A DNA stretch of 64,000 nucleotides from Aurantiochytrium sp. KH105. Its lineage: Eukaryota > Sar > Bigyra > Thraustochytrida > Thraustochytriidae. The stretch lies in assembly GCA_003116975.1 (NCBI GenBank), contig BGKB01000131.1, forward strand, positions 124,001 to 188,000. The letters are read 5' to 3'. The translations under genes and the position numbers were made by a program. The notes below the pieces were generated by a model. That model was not told the origin of the DNA. It did not search any database and was given only the letters and a program-made list of their open reading frames with translations. Of the stretch, positions 39,027 to 48,820 are shown piece after piece (position 1 is the stretch's first letter; each line of letters starts with the position of its first letter).

Positions 39027-40540
39027 TTAGGCAGAGAAGAGGCCCCACTCCATGGCGCACTCCTCCTCAAACTCGGTCATGTCGTCCTCCTCCTTGATCT
39101 TCTTCTTGAGGGCCTTGATCATCTTCTTCTTGTCCTTGGCGTTGACATCGCTGGGAGTGCGCTTCTTCTCGATCTTGTTACCGGAAGCATCGACCTGCTC
39201 CTCCTCGGCCGCGAGCTCGAGAGCCTCGGCGGCGTAGGCGGCCCAGTCGGCATCACCCTTGATGTCGCAGCGGTGGTTGGCGACGACCCAGGTCTCGCGG
39301 GTGGTCACATCAGCGAACTCCTGGTTGTGCGTAATGAGAAGCACACCACCCTCGAAGTTGTTGATGGCGGTGGCGAGAGCACCGAGGGCCTCGCGATCGA
39401 GGTAGTTGGTGGGCTCATCGAGAATGATGAGATGGGGCTGATCCCACATGGCGGCGGCGAGCACGACCTTGACCTTTTGGCCACCCGAGAGGGAGCGGAT
39501 GCGGTTGTGCGTACCGAGCTCACGGTCAAGACCGACGTCCTCGAGATGCTTCTCGACGTTGGCCTGCGAGAGGACACGCTGGAAGGCACCCTCGGCGGCG
39601 GCCTTGCGGCGATCGACCTCGTCGAGGAGCTTCTTGAAGCCGAGGTCCTCGAGCTTGTCGCGGGGGAACCAGGTGTTCATGTCTTGGGACTTGCCAACCC
39701 ACTTGACCTCGTACTCGAGGGTCTTGCCGTTCTTGCGGCGCGAAAGAATGCGGTCGACGACGCGCTTCTCCTTGATGGTCTTGCCGTCCTCGGTCTCGAC
39801 GTTGACGGTCATGGGCTCCTTCATCTTGGCGGCTTCCTCGTCGGAGATCTTGACGGTCTCCTTGCGAAGAGCCTCCTTGTCCTCACCACCCTGGTAGCGC
39901 CACTGGATGTACTCGTTGGCGGTCTTGTCGAGATGCTGCTCGATGTGGTGGAAGGCATGCTGGGCGACGTACGCGAACTTGCAGTTCGGGTGCTTGAAGA
40001 CGGTTCCGTGCGAGGCCTTGAACTCGCCGGTGAGGAGCTTGATCATGGTGGACTTGCCAGCACCGTTGGCACCGACGCAGGCAATGCGCGAGGCCATCGA
40101 GACACGGACGTTGATGTGCTCGAGCTGGGGCTTCTCGCAACCCGGGTAGGTGAACGAGACGTCAGTCATGGACATGATGGGGCGACCCTTGGACTTGACA
40201 CCGTCGAGAGGACCAGGCTTGGGGAACTTGAAGGCCAGCTTGGAGGCGGTAAGATCGTAGTAGGCCTTGGCCTCGGGGAAGCGCTCGACGAACTTGGACA
40301 GGTTGCCCTTGTAGTTGTTGAGCTTGAGGGTGTCAAAGTGGATAATGTGGGTGGCGACGTTGTCGAGGAACTTGGTGTCGTGCGAGACAATGAGCGAGGT
40401 CACGTTCTTGCAGGGTTCGCCCATGAGGTAGTNTCGACGCCGGCCTCCTTGACCTCGGCGGCGAGCTGGTCGGCGACCTCCTTGAGCGCCTCGTTGGACT
40501 CAGCCTTGAGCAGCTTCTGGCACAGCTCCTGCGACACCAT
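39027..40540 (-). CDS. TEF3: Translation elongation factor eEF3 (ABC-F type), with central part missing at an assembly join
   Basis: The first 35 residues (MVSQELCQKLLKAESNEALK...) start at 40540 and run to the single N at 40433. After it, in another frame, the sequence resumes near the end of the first ABC domain (SLIVSHDTKFLDNV, LKLNNYKGNLSKFVERFPEA). It then continues to the stop through the whole second ABC domain: Walker A GANGAGKSTMIKLL, signature LSGGQKVKVVLAAAMW, Walker B HLIILDEPTNYLD. The eEF3-specific chromodomain insert is present (VVDRILSRRKNGKTLEYEVK), as is a Lys-rich C-terminal tail. The part after the join is about the length expected from that point in yeast eEF3, so roughly 550 residues (HEAT, four-helix, most of ABC1) are absent. 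eEF3 releases E-site tRNA on cytosolic ribosomes. I judge the loss an assembly collapse rather than a pseudogene. Confidence 0.9.
40433..40433. other. Ambiguous base marking a collapsed join inside eEF3
   Basis: A lone N lies exactly where the eEF3 reading frame changes and where about 1.6-1.7 kb of expected coding sequence is missing. On either side the protein is normal. It is best explained as a scaffolding or contig-overlap join. Confidence 0.8.
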
Positions 40541-42409
40541 CTTGCTTGGCTTCGCTGTTGTCTTCTTGCTTCCTTCGACACAGACACAGAGAGAGAGAGT
40601 TCGCGGCGGGCCAACGAGCACGACTGCACGAGCGAGTCGGGGTTGGGGTTTTGCGGCGCCCGCCCGAGGTCTGCCGCCGCCGCTGCTCGCCGCCATCCAT
40701 CCGTCCACCCGCCGCCGGCCCGCGCGGTCCCGTATCCGCGGCCCACCCCCGCTTCTTTCGAGCGCTCCCGCCGGGTCCGGTACGCCGCCTCCGCCTCGAA
40801 GCACCTTGTGGAGCTAGCTCAAAGACAGACACACGGACAGACGCCGCGCGCCCGCCCTCCCTCCCGCCCGCCCGAGGGAGCGGGCTCGGCCTGGCTGCCC
40901 GTCTCCGCGGCGCAGGGCGGGCGGGCGCGGGCGCCAGGAGCGGCTCCGCGGGGCGGCGAGGGAGGGCGCGAGGGAGCGAGGGGGAGGGAGGACCGGCCGG
41001 CGGGGGCAGCGCGCGCGTGCACGCATGACGCGGCGAATGGGTGGCGCCGCGCGCTGCGGGGGAAGGAGCTCGGAGGGGGCCCTCGCGCGCCACTGGGGGA
41101 GGTAGGTGGTTCTGGCGGAGGTGAGTTTGAAACGGAAAGAGCAGGGGTTGAGGAGGTGCGGGAGAGTGGAGAGAAGGAGCGGGCGCGTGGGGGAGGGCAC
41201 GCGCACTGAGATGTGCGGGGGGCGGACGAGCGAGTGGAGAAGAGGGGGGGAAAGCGACGCCGGGGAGCGGAGGTGCAGACTGGGGCTCCACTGGGCGGTG
41301 CGGCAACCGCCGGCGCGTCAGAGGTCGGTCGATCGGTCGGTCCGCAGAAAAACAGGACCAGAGAAAAAAAAATGTAAAAGAAAGAAAGAAAAAAAGAAAG
41401 AAAGAAAGAAAAGAAAACACGGCGCGGGTGCAGCCAGTGCTAATCAGCCAGCAGCCGCAGCTGCAGCAGCAGCTGCCAACGTGGCCGAGGCGGAATGAAT
41501 GAAATGAAATGAATGGCGCGGTTGAACGGATGAATGAGTGAAGGAATGAGCGAGTGAATGTACAGCCAGCAGGTTGAACGCGGACTCGGACTCGGACTCG
41601 GACTCGGTCTCGGACCCGGACTCGCCAATGAGCAAGATGAGCAAGATGATTGGTTTATTTGCGACGCCGATGGCCGGGCGGCGGGCGAGCAGCAGCAGTG
41701 CAGCAGCTGCAGCTGCAGCTGCAGCGTGGAGGAGAGTTTTGTTGGGTGGATGACACGCCGGGCTCGAAGATGCGAAGTTCACATGAAGGTGCCCCAGAGC
41801 TCGGCGGGGTCTGGACGACCGCGAAGCGACAGTTGACATCGTATAACCATCGTGAGTTGGTGGATGTTTCGTGAAGACTTCGAGGATGGTCTGCCACGCG
41901 CTGCCCTGCTCATCATCGACGATCAGTTGGCTGCTGCAGAGTGAGCGACGGTGATGTTTGTGTTAGGAGGAGCGACCCCGGGGTCAATTGTGAAGATGTG
42001 GCCCACTGTTTGTTGCTTGCAGTGCAGACGCACTTGCTCGACGGTGCGAGGCGGCTCTGCATCTCATGCCAACGCGAACCTGCCAGCTGGTCTACATCGT
42101 CGCGTCTCGAGAGGGGATAGGCTAGCGAGAAACCTCTTTCGCTGCCGCAACAACCAGCGGCACGGCGACTGCGCCGCGTGCGCCCATGGCGACCTGCACG
42201 CTTCGCATGAGTCCTCGATCTAGACGCGACTAGTTCCGGGACTGTGCAGCGAGAGCAAGCGCGCGCGAACGAGAAGCGGACGCACCAGAACAGCTCGGCG
42301 CGGAGGGAGGTGGCTTCCGCGCGGCGCGAGCGCAGAGCGAGGAGGCGACCCCGCGCGCAACTAGCCAGGCAGGCAGGCAGGCGAGGAGGCAAGGCGAGGA
42401 GCAGAGACC
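40541..42409. promoter_or_regulatory. Divergent intergenic region eEF3 / MFS carrier
   Basis: A 1.87-kb head-to-head spacer. 40600-41300 is GC-rich and purine-skewed on the plus strand. 41366-41415 is an (AAAG)n-like purine run. 41581-41624 is a CGGACT hexamer array of about seven units. 41700-41730 repeats CAGCTG/CTGCAG. A short (GGCA)n run (42367-42382) precedes the MFS start. Open frames in the GC-rich part are low-complexity and rejected as genes. Confidence 0.5.
41581..41624 (+). repeat. CGGACT hexanucleotide array
   Basis: Roughly seven CGGACT units with two single-base changes (CGGTCT, CGGACC), in the eEF3/MFS divergent spacer. Confidence 0.85.
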
Positions 42410-43909
42410 ATGTCGAGCGGGGCGCGGTCCCGGCTCGCGCAGAGCGAGGAGGCCCGGCTCCTGGGCGTGCGGGGCGACGCCGGCGCGGACGACCTCGGAC
42501 ACAACGCGAGCCCGCGCGGCGAGGAGATCGAGGACGGGCTCGACGCGGAGACCAACGCGCGCTCGAGGGAGAGACAGTCGAGCAGCGGCAAGCTGAGCAT
42601 CCTGGAAGAGGCAGAGGAACGCCTCGTGACCTTCATCGAGCTCCTCGTCATGAACTCCTTTGTGGGCGCCTACGGACTCATCCAGGTGAGCATGTTTATG
42701 CTTGTTCTCCCCAAACAATGCGCCACGCTCTTCCCGGGAAGCCAGGCCGTTGGCCTCGCCTCGCTTCTCGGACTCGCAGGCAGCACGCAGCTCATCTGCC
42801 CCGTGGCCGGTCTCTTTTCCGACCGCATGTCTTCCCCCTTTGGCCGGCGAAGGCCCTTCATCGTCGTCGGGACCGTGGTGTCGCTTCTGTCGCTCGCAGT
42901 TCTCTGGTACGTCTCGCACCATCTGGGCGAAGACGAGACGGCTCTGGAGGCCGCCGAAACCGGCGAGGTCTCCTCGGACCTTGCTGCTGCTCGCAACCTC
43001 TATGTGATTGCCTTTGTCATGCTCAACCTCTCGCTCAACGTGTGTTTTGCGGCGTATGCGGGCCTCATCCCTGACCTCGTCGGCGAGAGCCAGATTGGAC
43101 AAGCGAGCGGCACCATGGCGGTCATGAACGCCGTCGGATCGCTCGTTGGCGTCTGGATGGTCGGCTTCCTCAAGGTGGAGCCTTTCACCATGTACGCCGT
43201 GTGGCTCATCGTTTGCTGCGCCGTCACGCTACTCATCGTCAGCGAGACGCCCCGCGCACGCCCTACGGACTCAATTGCTTGCCGAGACATTTTCAACGTG
43301 TACTTTGAGTCGCTCGAGACGAACCCGGACTTTAAATGGGTGTGGGTCTCGCGCCTGTTGTACTACATGGGCATCTCTGTTCAGGTTTTCATGCAATACT
43401 TTATTCGCGACATTATTGGCGTTTCTGCGGATGAGGCCAAGCAGGAGACCGCCATGGTGTCAATCATTATGCTCGTGTGCGCTGCCATCGTGGCCGTGCC
43501 GTGTGGCTCGTTCAGCGATCGCGTTGGCCGCAAATCGCTCGTCTACCTTTCTTGTATTCTCATGGCACTCGTCTATCTCGGTTGGTCGTTCGCCTTTCAG
43601 CTTTGGCACATTTTTGCCTTTAGCGCGCTCTTTGGCGTGGCGAACGGCACCTACCTGAGCGTTGACTACGCGCTCGGATGCGACAAGATTCCAGATCGCG
43701 ATGAGGGTGCTGCGCAGGCTCTCGGAGTCTGGGGCGTCGCTGCCTTTCTCGGCTCGACGCTAGGGCCTGTCATTTCCGGCCCGCTCTTGTACTTTCTCGG
43801 ATCCACCTCGGATCCCGATGTATACTCGCACACGGGTTATGTGGCTCTCCTTGCTGTTGGCGCCTTTTTCGTGCTGCTGTCTACGCTCGCACTGCGCAAC
43901 GTGAGTTAA
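42410..43909 (+). CDS. MFS sugar carrier of the SLC45 / sucrose-transporter (GPH) type
   Basis: The frame encodes 499 residues. A polar N-terminus of about 70 residues (probably cytosolic) is followed by about twelve hydrophobic helices. The loop between helices 2 and 3, SDRMSSPFGRRRPFIVVG (about 138-155), is the hallmark of the SLC45/plant SUT group within the GPH-like major facilitators. The pseudo-repeat SDRVGRKSLVYLSC (about 367-380) is the corresponding loop of the second half. Members of this group are usually proton-coupled sucrose or glucoside symporters at plasma or vacuolar membranes; the actual substrate cannot be read from the sequence. The helix-rich C-terminus ends shortly after the last segment. 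The start at 42410 (MSSGARSRLAQ) is the first Met in frame. The gene is divergent from eEF3. Confidence 0.87.
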   Translation: MSSGARSRLAQSEEARLLGVRGDAGADDLGHNASPRGEEIEDGLDAETNARSRERQSSSGKLSILEEAEERLVTFIELLVMNSFVGAYGLIQVSMFMLVLPKQCATLFPGSQAVGLASLLGLAGSTQLICPVAGLFSDRMSSPFGRRRPFIVVGTVVSLLSLAVLWYVSHHLGEDETALEAAETGEVSSDLAAARNLYVIAFVMLNLSLNVCFAAYAGLIPDLVGESQIGQASGTMAVMNAVGSLVGVWMVGFLKVEPFTMYAVWLIVCCAVTLLIVSETPRARPTDSIACRDIFNVYFESLETNPDFKWVWVSRLLYYMGISVQVFMQYFIRDIIGVSADEAKQETAMVSIIMLVCAAIVAVPCGSFSDRVGRKSLVYLSCILMALVYLGWSFAFQLWHIFAFSALFGVANGTYLSVDYALGCDKIPDRDEGAAQALGVWGVAAFLGSTLGPVISGPLLYFLGSTSDPDVYSHTGYVALLAVGAFFVLLSTLALRNVS

Positions 43910-44090
43910 TCAGACGTCTTTGCATCCCTTTTATCTCTTTGTACGGGTTGTGAGTGCAAACTTTGATTCTAAAAATATGACAAGGTGACCGCTGCCTATT
44001 TTACATGCCGAGACTGCCCCGTCTTCATTTCCTCCTTATTTCTCATTTTCTCCTTCATCATCATCATCTTCTTCTTCTTAGATGGGGCTG

Positions 44091-44480
44091 CGGCTGCGGC
44101 TGTTTTTGGCGGGCCTGCTGGACTTTGCGCGGACGTGTCTCATCCTAGAGAGCTTTGATCATGAGTGAGCAAATGTGTATCTTTTTGTCAGCAGTAAGAT
44201 ATATCCATTCTTTCTCGTATGAACAAGTGTTGGCCCGTCACTTTTTCCGCCAACGTAATTTTACACAGCAAGCTTTCAGCTTTCGCAGCCGCGGCCGTTT
44301 TTGGCGGACCTGCTGGACTTCGCTCGGACGTGTCTCATCCTAGAGAGCTTTGATCATGAGTGAGCAAGTGTGTTTCTTTTCTGTCAGCAGTAAGACTTTT
44401 TCGTATGAACAAGTGTTGGCTTCTTGATGACGTCACTTTTTCCGCCAACGTAATTTTACACAGCAAGCTTTCAGCTTTCT
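44091..44480 (+). repeat. 195-bp tandem duplication
   Basis: Two adjacent copies (about 44091-44285 and 44286-44480) with identical 195-bp spacing measured at both ends (TTTTTGGCGG at 44102/44297 and CAGCAAGCTTTCAGCTTT at 44266/44461). They share GTGTCTCATCCTAGAGAGCT and TTTTTCCGCCAACGTAATTT. They differ in the middle: copy 1 has ATATATCCATTC and copy 2 instead has TTCTTGATGACGT, which creates a TGACGTCA site at 44428-44435. It is non-coding. Confidence 0.92.
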
Positions 44481-45910
44481 TTGTGCGAACTAAAGCGAGG
44501 ACCCACCCTCGTCAAATCGTGAGTCTCACTCTTTCTTTTATTATGGTTGCAGTACAAGCTATTAATTCGTACGCCTTGCCTCGGAAAGATGCAGTGTGGA
44601 ATCTCGCAAAGTTCTCCGAAGACCTCACTTCACTCGTCTTGCACACACTTAGTAGTACTTCCTCGCGGTGAAGCGCTCGCTCGTCATCATCCTGCAGCTG
44701 GCTGTTGCCTGACGAAGCGGGTCGATCCTCTCGGTTCTCCACCCCTCTCACCCAGTCAAGAAACCCACGTCCGATCGTCGACTCGTACTTCTTCGTTCTC
44801 CTCCGTCGACGTCTTCGACCTCGGCAAGGTCCCCGACGTCCACGACCTGCTGTTGTAGCGAGCAGAATCGTATTCGACCCCTCTCTCCCCCCCCCCCCAA
44901 AAAAAACGCGAACCTGCTCGCACGGCAACCCTCCACCATCCTTTCGCGTCTCCGGTGCGGGGATGGCGTACGCGCCGTTCGTTGCACGCGCTATCCTTGC
45001 CACCGGCCAGCAAAGACTGCGCGCCGGGAAGCCCACGGCTTCCTCCGAGGCGGCCTGACATGTGCGTGGCTGCGTGAATGCGTGCTTGCGTCCTCCTCGA
45101 CGGCGGCATCGGCCGGCTCGTACGCGGCGGCGTGGTACGCGATGGTGTACGCGGCGAATGAGGGCGATGGATGTTCCGTCGTCCATTTTGCAGACGGCCA
45201 AGGTCCCCAAGAGAGGTGCAATACATGCACGCAGACGTGCATACAAACATACACGCATCGCGCGGGCTTAGACACACGTCCATCGCGCCATCGACAACAC
45301 CCGGGCGAGGGCGCGAGCAAGAGAGCGAGCGCGAGCGAGAGCAGACGCGAGCGGGAGCGCAGGCAGGCCGGGGCCGGCGCGAGGCTGGGCCCGGGCAGGA
45401 GAGGCGAGGTGGGGGTCGCACCTTGGCGTCCCAAGTGCATTCCGCGCCTCGTTCCGGCGAAGCTGTGATCAACCAACTCGTCAGGCTATCCCGCGCGACG
45501 CGAGGCCACGCGAGACAGACGCCACGCGAGGCCACGCGAGACGCGCGGCGGGAAGAGCGCGGGAAGCGGCGGAGGCGTCCGCGGCGCAAGGCCTGGCGTG
45601 ATCGCTTTAGAGTCGCCACTATCGTCCGCAGGGTCCGGCCACGCCCGCGCGCGACGCGCAGGACAGGCAGAAGCTGGCGAGCTCGGCGCGAGCCTCGCGC
45701 GAGCGAGCGAGCGAGCGAGCGGGCAGGCGGGCAGGCGAGCAGGCGAGCAGGCGCCGCCGTCCCGGGCACGAAGCGCTCTTCATCGTCGCGTTTCCTCGCT
45801 AGATTCAAAACCAGATTCAAAACCATCCGAACGCGCTGCCGCGCCCAGCACAGCGCAGCGCCGCCCGGCCAGGCGCGAGGCCGCCCGGCGCGCCTCTCCT
45901 CCCGTCCCCG

Positions 45911-45969
45911 CTCCTCTCCTCTCCTCTCCTCTCCTCTCCTCTCCTCTCCTCTCCTCTCCTCTCCTCTCC
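45911..45969 (+). repeat. (CTCCT)n homopyrimidine array upstream of the histidine kinase
   Basis: About twelve CTCCT pentamers, ending some 155 bp before the ATG at 46126. The tract is a perfect polypurine/polypyrimidine sequence capable in principle of triplex (H-DNA) formation. Confidence 0.9.
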
Positions 45970-46125
45970 GCGCGCCGCGCCGCGCCGCACCGCGGGGCCC
46001 CTCCCGCGCGGCGGCCGGGAAACCGGGCTTCCCAGCGCCTCGCTCTTGGGCGATCTCGCGCGCGCGGCGTGACGGCCCCGGCGGCGGTCGCGGTGCTGCT
46101 CGCGAGGAGGTGTTTTGCGTGCGCC

Positions 46126-48495
46126 ATGGACGGCCTCGAGGGAGACCCGCTGGTGCCGCGGCAGACGCAGGAGTGGAGCCAGTACGTGAGCGTCGAGGAC
46201 GTTAAGGCAGTCCTGCTGGGCTGCCTCGTGCCGCTCGTGCTGCGCGAGGTGGGCGCCCGCTTCGTGCAGAAACGGCTCGAAGTCCTGGCGCGACGCCGCC
46301 CGCCATGGTTCGTCACTCTACAGGCCGGGCTGGCCCTCGTCACGAGCACGGGCCGTTTTCACGAAAAACTCCTCGCCGGCGCGCCGCAGCGCGTCGACGC
46401 CGCGCTAGGCCTCGTCAGCAAGTACAGACGCCATCCGGTGTACATGGCGGAGCTGCATCAGACGCGGGCGATGGCAGGGTGGTCCTTCATGCTGCTGCTG
46501 ACGTTCATCTTCCTGGTCGCTTCGCCCGCGCTCTACTTTCCCTCGCCCGACGTGACCACGTACGCGAAGAAAACAGTCATCTTTGCGTGCATCGGCTTCT
46601 TGCAGTCCTTGCTCACGCAGATCCAGGACGACTTTTCAATATGGCTCGCATCCTGGCCAGACTTTCTCCGCGCAAGCATCGCCGTCGAAGCGTTCTCGCA
46701 CTCCAACGCCCCGGGGAATGCCGGCGTCTTCTTTACCATCGCCATGTGCCGTCAGCTGTACATGGCGCTCTACTTTGAGAGCTTTTCCGCTTTTTTCCTC
46801 TACTCGCTCGGCTTCTTGGCCATACCCATGCTCAGGAGCGAGTGGTTTTGGCACCGAGAGGTTGGTTTCCCGCTGTCCATGCTCGCCATCTCCATCGGAC
46901 TTGTACTGCCAGCAATGCAGGAGCGCGTGCTGCGCCTCGAAGCCAAGGTCGAAGAGTACGAGCGCGAGCGAATCTTTCAAGAAAACATTGATGAGCTTGA
47001 GCGCGTGCAAATTGCGCATGAGGTCGATATCAAACGAAGACATGCGTCGTACATCGAAGCCTTGCAAAACAAGCACAAGGAAAGTACGCAAAAACTTCAC
47101 ATGGTGCTCTCCTACACGGCACACGAATACCGCAATCACTTTTTCCAAGCCCGGGGCGCCCTCGAGGACCTCCAGTGCGTCGCCGAAGGCGCCGTCACCT
47201 CTGATGAGCTCGTTGCCTCCATCATGGATGCCGCGAAAACCCTAGGCCGCGCGCACAGCATGATCCAGAGCCTTTTTGACGATGTCTTGCAAATGCACCG
47301 CCTCGAGACTGCCGGCGAGGTCGATTGGCGTGGATCCGCGCGCCCCTTTTGCGTTGGGGTCGATCTCTTTGAGCGTGCAAGAGACTACGGCAAGGAGAGC
47401 GTACGGCGAAACATTGATCTGGACTTTGAAGCGTCTGCGCACGGTTCTCTCAACGTAGAGATTATGGGAAATCCGGAAAAGTTCATGCAGGTCGTTACAA
47501 ATATCATATCCAACGCAGTCAAATTTACCACCTCGGGGGCGATTCGGCTCCACGTCTCATGCTCTCCCGTGCCGGATTCATCGTCAGATATGGAACTAGT
47601 CTTCTCTGTTAGTGACACAGGCTGCGGGATGACCGAGGACAAGCTTGGCAAACTCTTTCAGCCCTTTGCGCAGGCACGGTCTGCGGACGAGTTCGGCTAC
47701 GGGGGCTCGGGGCTTGGTCTCTATTTCGCTAGGAACATCATGCGAGCCTACCCACACGGAGCTCTCGAGGTTCGCTCACAGCGCGGACATGGCACGACCT
47801 TTACGGGTCGTGCACGTCTTCCTCTTAATCCGAATGCGACGACATCTCTTTCTCCCGAGACTGCTGAGAATACTGAAAAATCGATGGAACCGGTACTCAA
47901 GGCTGCATCTCAATTTGATGCAAAGGTGAAACATCCACCAGCAAGCAAGCATTCCGACTGGAAAGAGGCCAATGTTCTCATCGTTGACGATTCGCCAGTA
48001 AACAGGGCGCTCCTTCGGCGTATGCTGACCAGGCGTTGCGGCCCAAGAACAGCTTTTTACGAGGCCCCGAATGGTCAAGAGGCTGTCAAGCTTGCTTCAA
48101 CCAAAGGCAAAAATATCTCTGTCATCCTTATGGATCGCCACATGCCAATCATGGACGGTATTGAAGCAACGAAACGCATCCGTGAATTTGACAAGAGTTC
48201 GCTGATCATCGCCGTGACAGGCAATGCTGACGATGAGACGCAATCGAGCTTTCTCTCGGCGGGATGTGACTGCGTATGGCACAAGGGATCGACAATCGAG
48301 TCTCTGTTTGCGCTCGTTCATCAGGCGCGAAAGAATAAATCTTCCCGTATCCAAGTAATCAAAGAGATCCCTGTGGCGGACTCTCTCGACAACGCTGAAC
48401 AACGCACTGTAGGTCTCTCAAACGAGTCGCCAACGACATCAGAGTCTCAGAGTCTGAGTGACCAAGAGGCTTGTGCGCGGGGTGAGGATCGCTGA
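46126..48495 (+). CDS. Membrane-bound hybrid histidine kinase with receiver domain
   Basis: From ATG 46126 (MDGLEGDPLVPRQTQ) the protein has 789 residues; the open frame begins earlier but is low-complexity there. The N-terminal 270 residues hold several hydrophobic helices (for example FMLLLTFIFLVASPALYF, FFLYSLGFLAIPML), then a coiled coil (RLEAKVEEYERERIFQEN). The phospho-accepting H-box is LSYTAHEYRNHFF with H333. The ATPase part has N-box NIISNAVKFT, G1 SDTGCGM, and G2 GGSGLGLYFARNIM. A receiver follows (VLIVDDSPVNRALLRRML, phospho-acceptor D670 in ILMDRHMPIMDG, T in AVTGNA); the conserved Lys is in HKGS rather than KP. It would sense a signal at a membrane and relay phosphate to an HPt protein. 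The input is unknown, and no PAS, GAF or CHASE domain is recognisable. Confidence 0.9.
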   Translation: MDGLEGDPLVPRQTQEWSQYVSVEDVKAVLLGCLVPLVLREVGARFVQKRLEVLARRRPPWFVTLQAGLALVTSTGRFHEKLLAGAPQRVDAALGLVSKYRRHPVYMAELHQTRAMAGWSFMLLLTFIFLVASPALYFPSPDVTTYAKKTVIFACIGFLQSLLTQIQDDFSIWLASWPDFLRASIAVEAFSHSNAPGNAGVFFTIAMCRQLYMALYFESFSAFFLYSLGFLAIPMLRSEWFWHREVGFPLSMLAISIGLVLPAMQERVLRLEAKVEEYERERIFQENIDELERVQIAHEVDIKRRHASYIEALQNKHKESTQKLHMVLSYTAHEYRNHFFQARGALEDLQCVAEGAVTSDELVASIMDAAKTLGRAHSMIQSLFDDVLQMHRLETAGEVDWRGSARPFCVGVDLFERARDYGKESVRRNIDLDFEASAHGSLNVEIMGNPEKFMQVVTNIISNAVKFTTSGAIRLHVSCSPVPDSSSDMELVFSVSDTGCGMTEDKLGKLFQPFAQARSADEFGYGGSGLGLYFARNIMRAYPHGALEVRSQRGHGTTFTGRARLPLNPNATTSLSPETAENTEKSMEPVLKAASQFDAKVKHPPASKHSDWKEANVLIVDDSPVNRALLRRMLTRRCGPRTAFYEAPNGQEAVKLASTKGKNISVILMDRHMPIMDGIEATKRIREFDKSSLIIAVTGNADDETQSSFLSAGCDCVWHKGSTIESLFALVHQARKNKSSRIQVIKEIPVADSLDNAEQRTVGLSNESPTTSESQSLSDQEACARGEDR

Positions 48496-48820
48496 TGTCA
48501 AGCAGGGTTTTATAGCGTCTTGCTCGCGGTTGCAAGCTTGGCCCTCGGTGACTGTAGCGTTTGCCGTCCACATATTTTCTCGCTGTCTGTCGGGGCAGAA
48601 GAGTACTGTCGCTTATAAGACGTGGCGGCGAAAGTATGTTCTAATGAACGTGAAGGTCAAGACCGGAGTTCAGCCAGTGTCCTGACAATCAAATAATACA
48701 CAATCGCTGTAAGACCGCCAAGGGAGGCTGCATCAAGAGAAGATATTATCAGTAGTTGCTGAGTGAATAATGTACAATGACGAGCTAAATACAGTGAAAT
48801 TGACCAGGTCCATATCACGC
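48496..48820. other. Convergent spacer histidine kinase / BUB2
   Basis: A 325-bp spacer between opposing stop codons, moderately AT-rich. No gene or repeat seen. Confidence 0.6.

Larger units (their letters stand above)
43910..46125. promoter_or_regulatory. Spacer between MFS carrier and hybrid histidine kinase
   Basis: 2.2 kb between two plus-strand genes. It contains the MFS 3' region, the 195-bp tandem duplication (44091-44480) and a GC-rich stretch. The pyrimidine array at 45911-45969 lies shortly before the kinase start. A frame open from 45598 through the kinase ATG is Arg/Ala/Ser-rich and crosses the pyrimidine repeat, so I treat it as untranslated leader. No other gene is supported. 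Confidence 0.5.

Noticed and set aside
39027-40540. eEF3 considered as a true pseudogene
   Set aside because: All motifs after the join are intact with no further disruption, and the break coincides exactly with an ambiguous base.
45598-46125. 176-residue N-terminal extension of the histidine kinase
   Set aside because: Read through a CTCCT microsatellite; Arg/Ala/Ser simple sequence.
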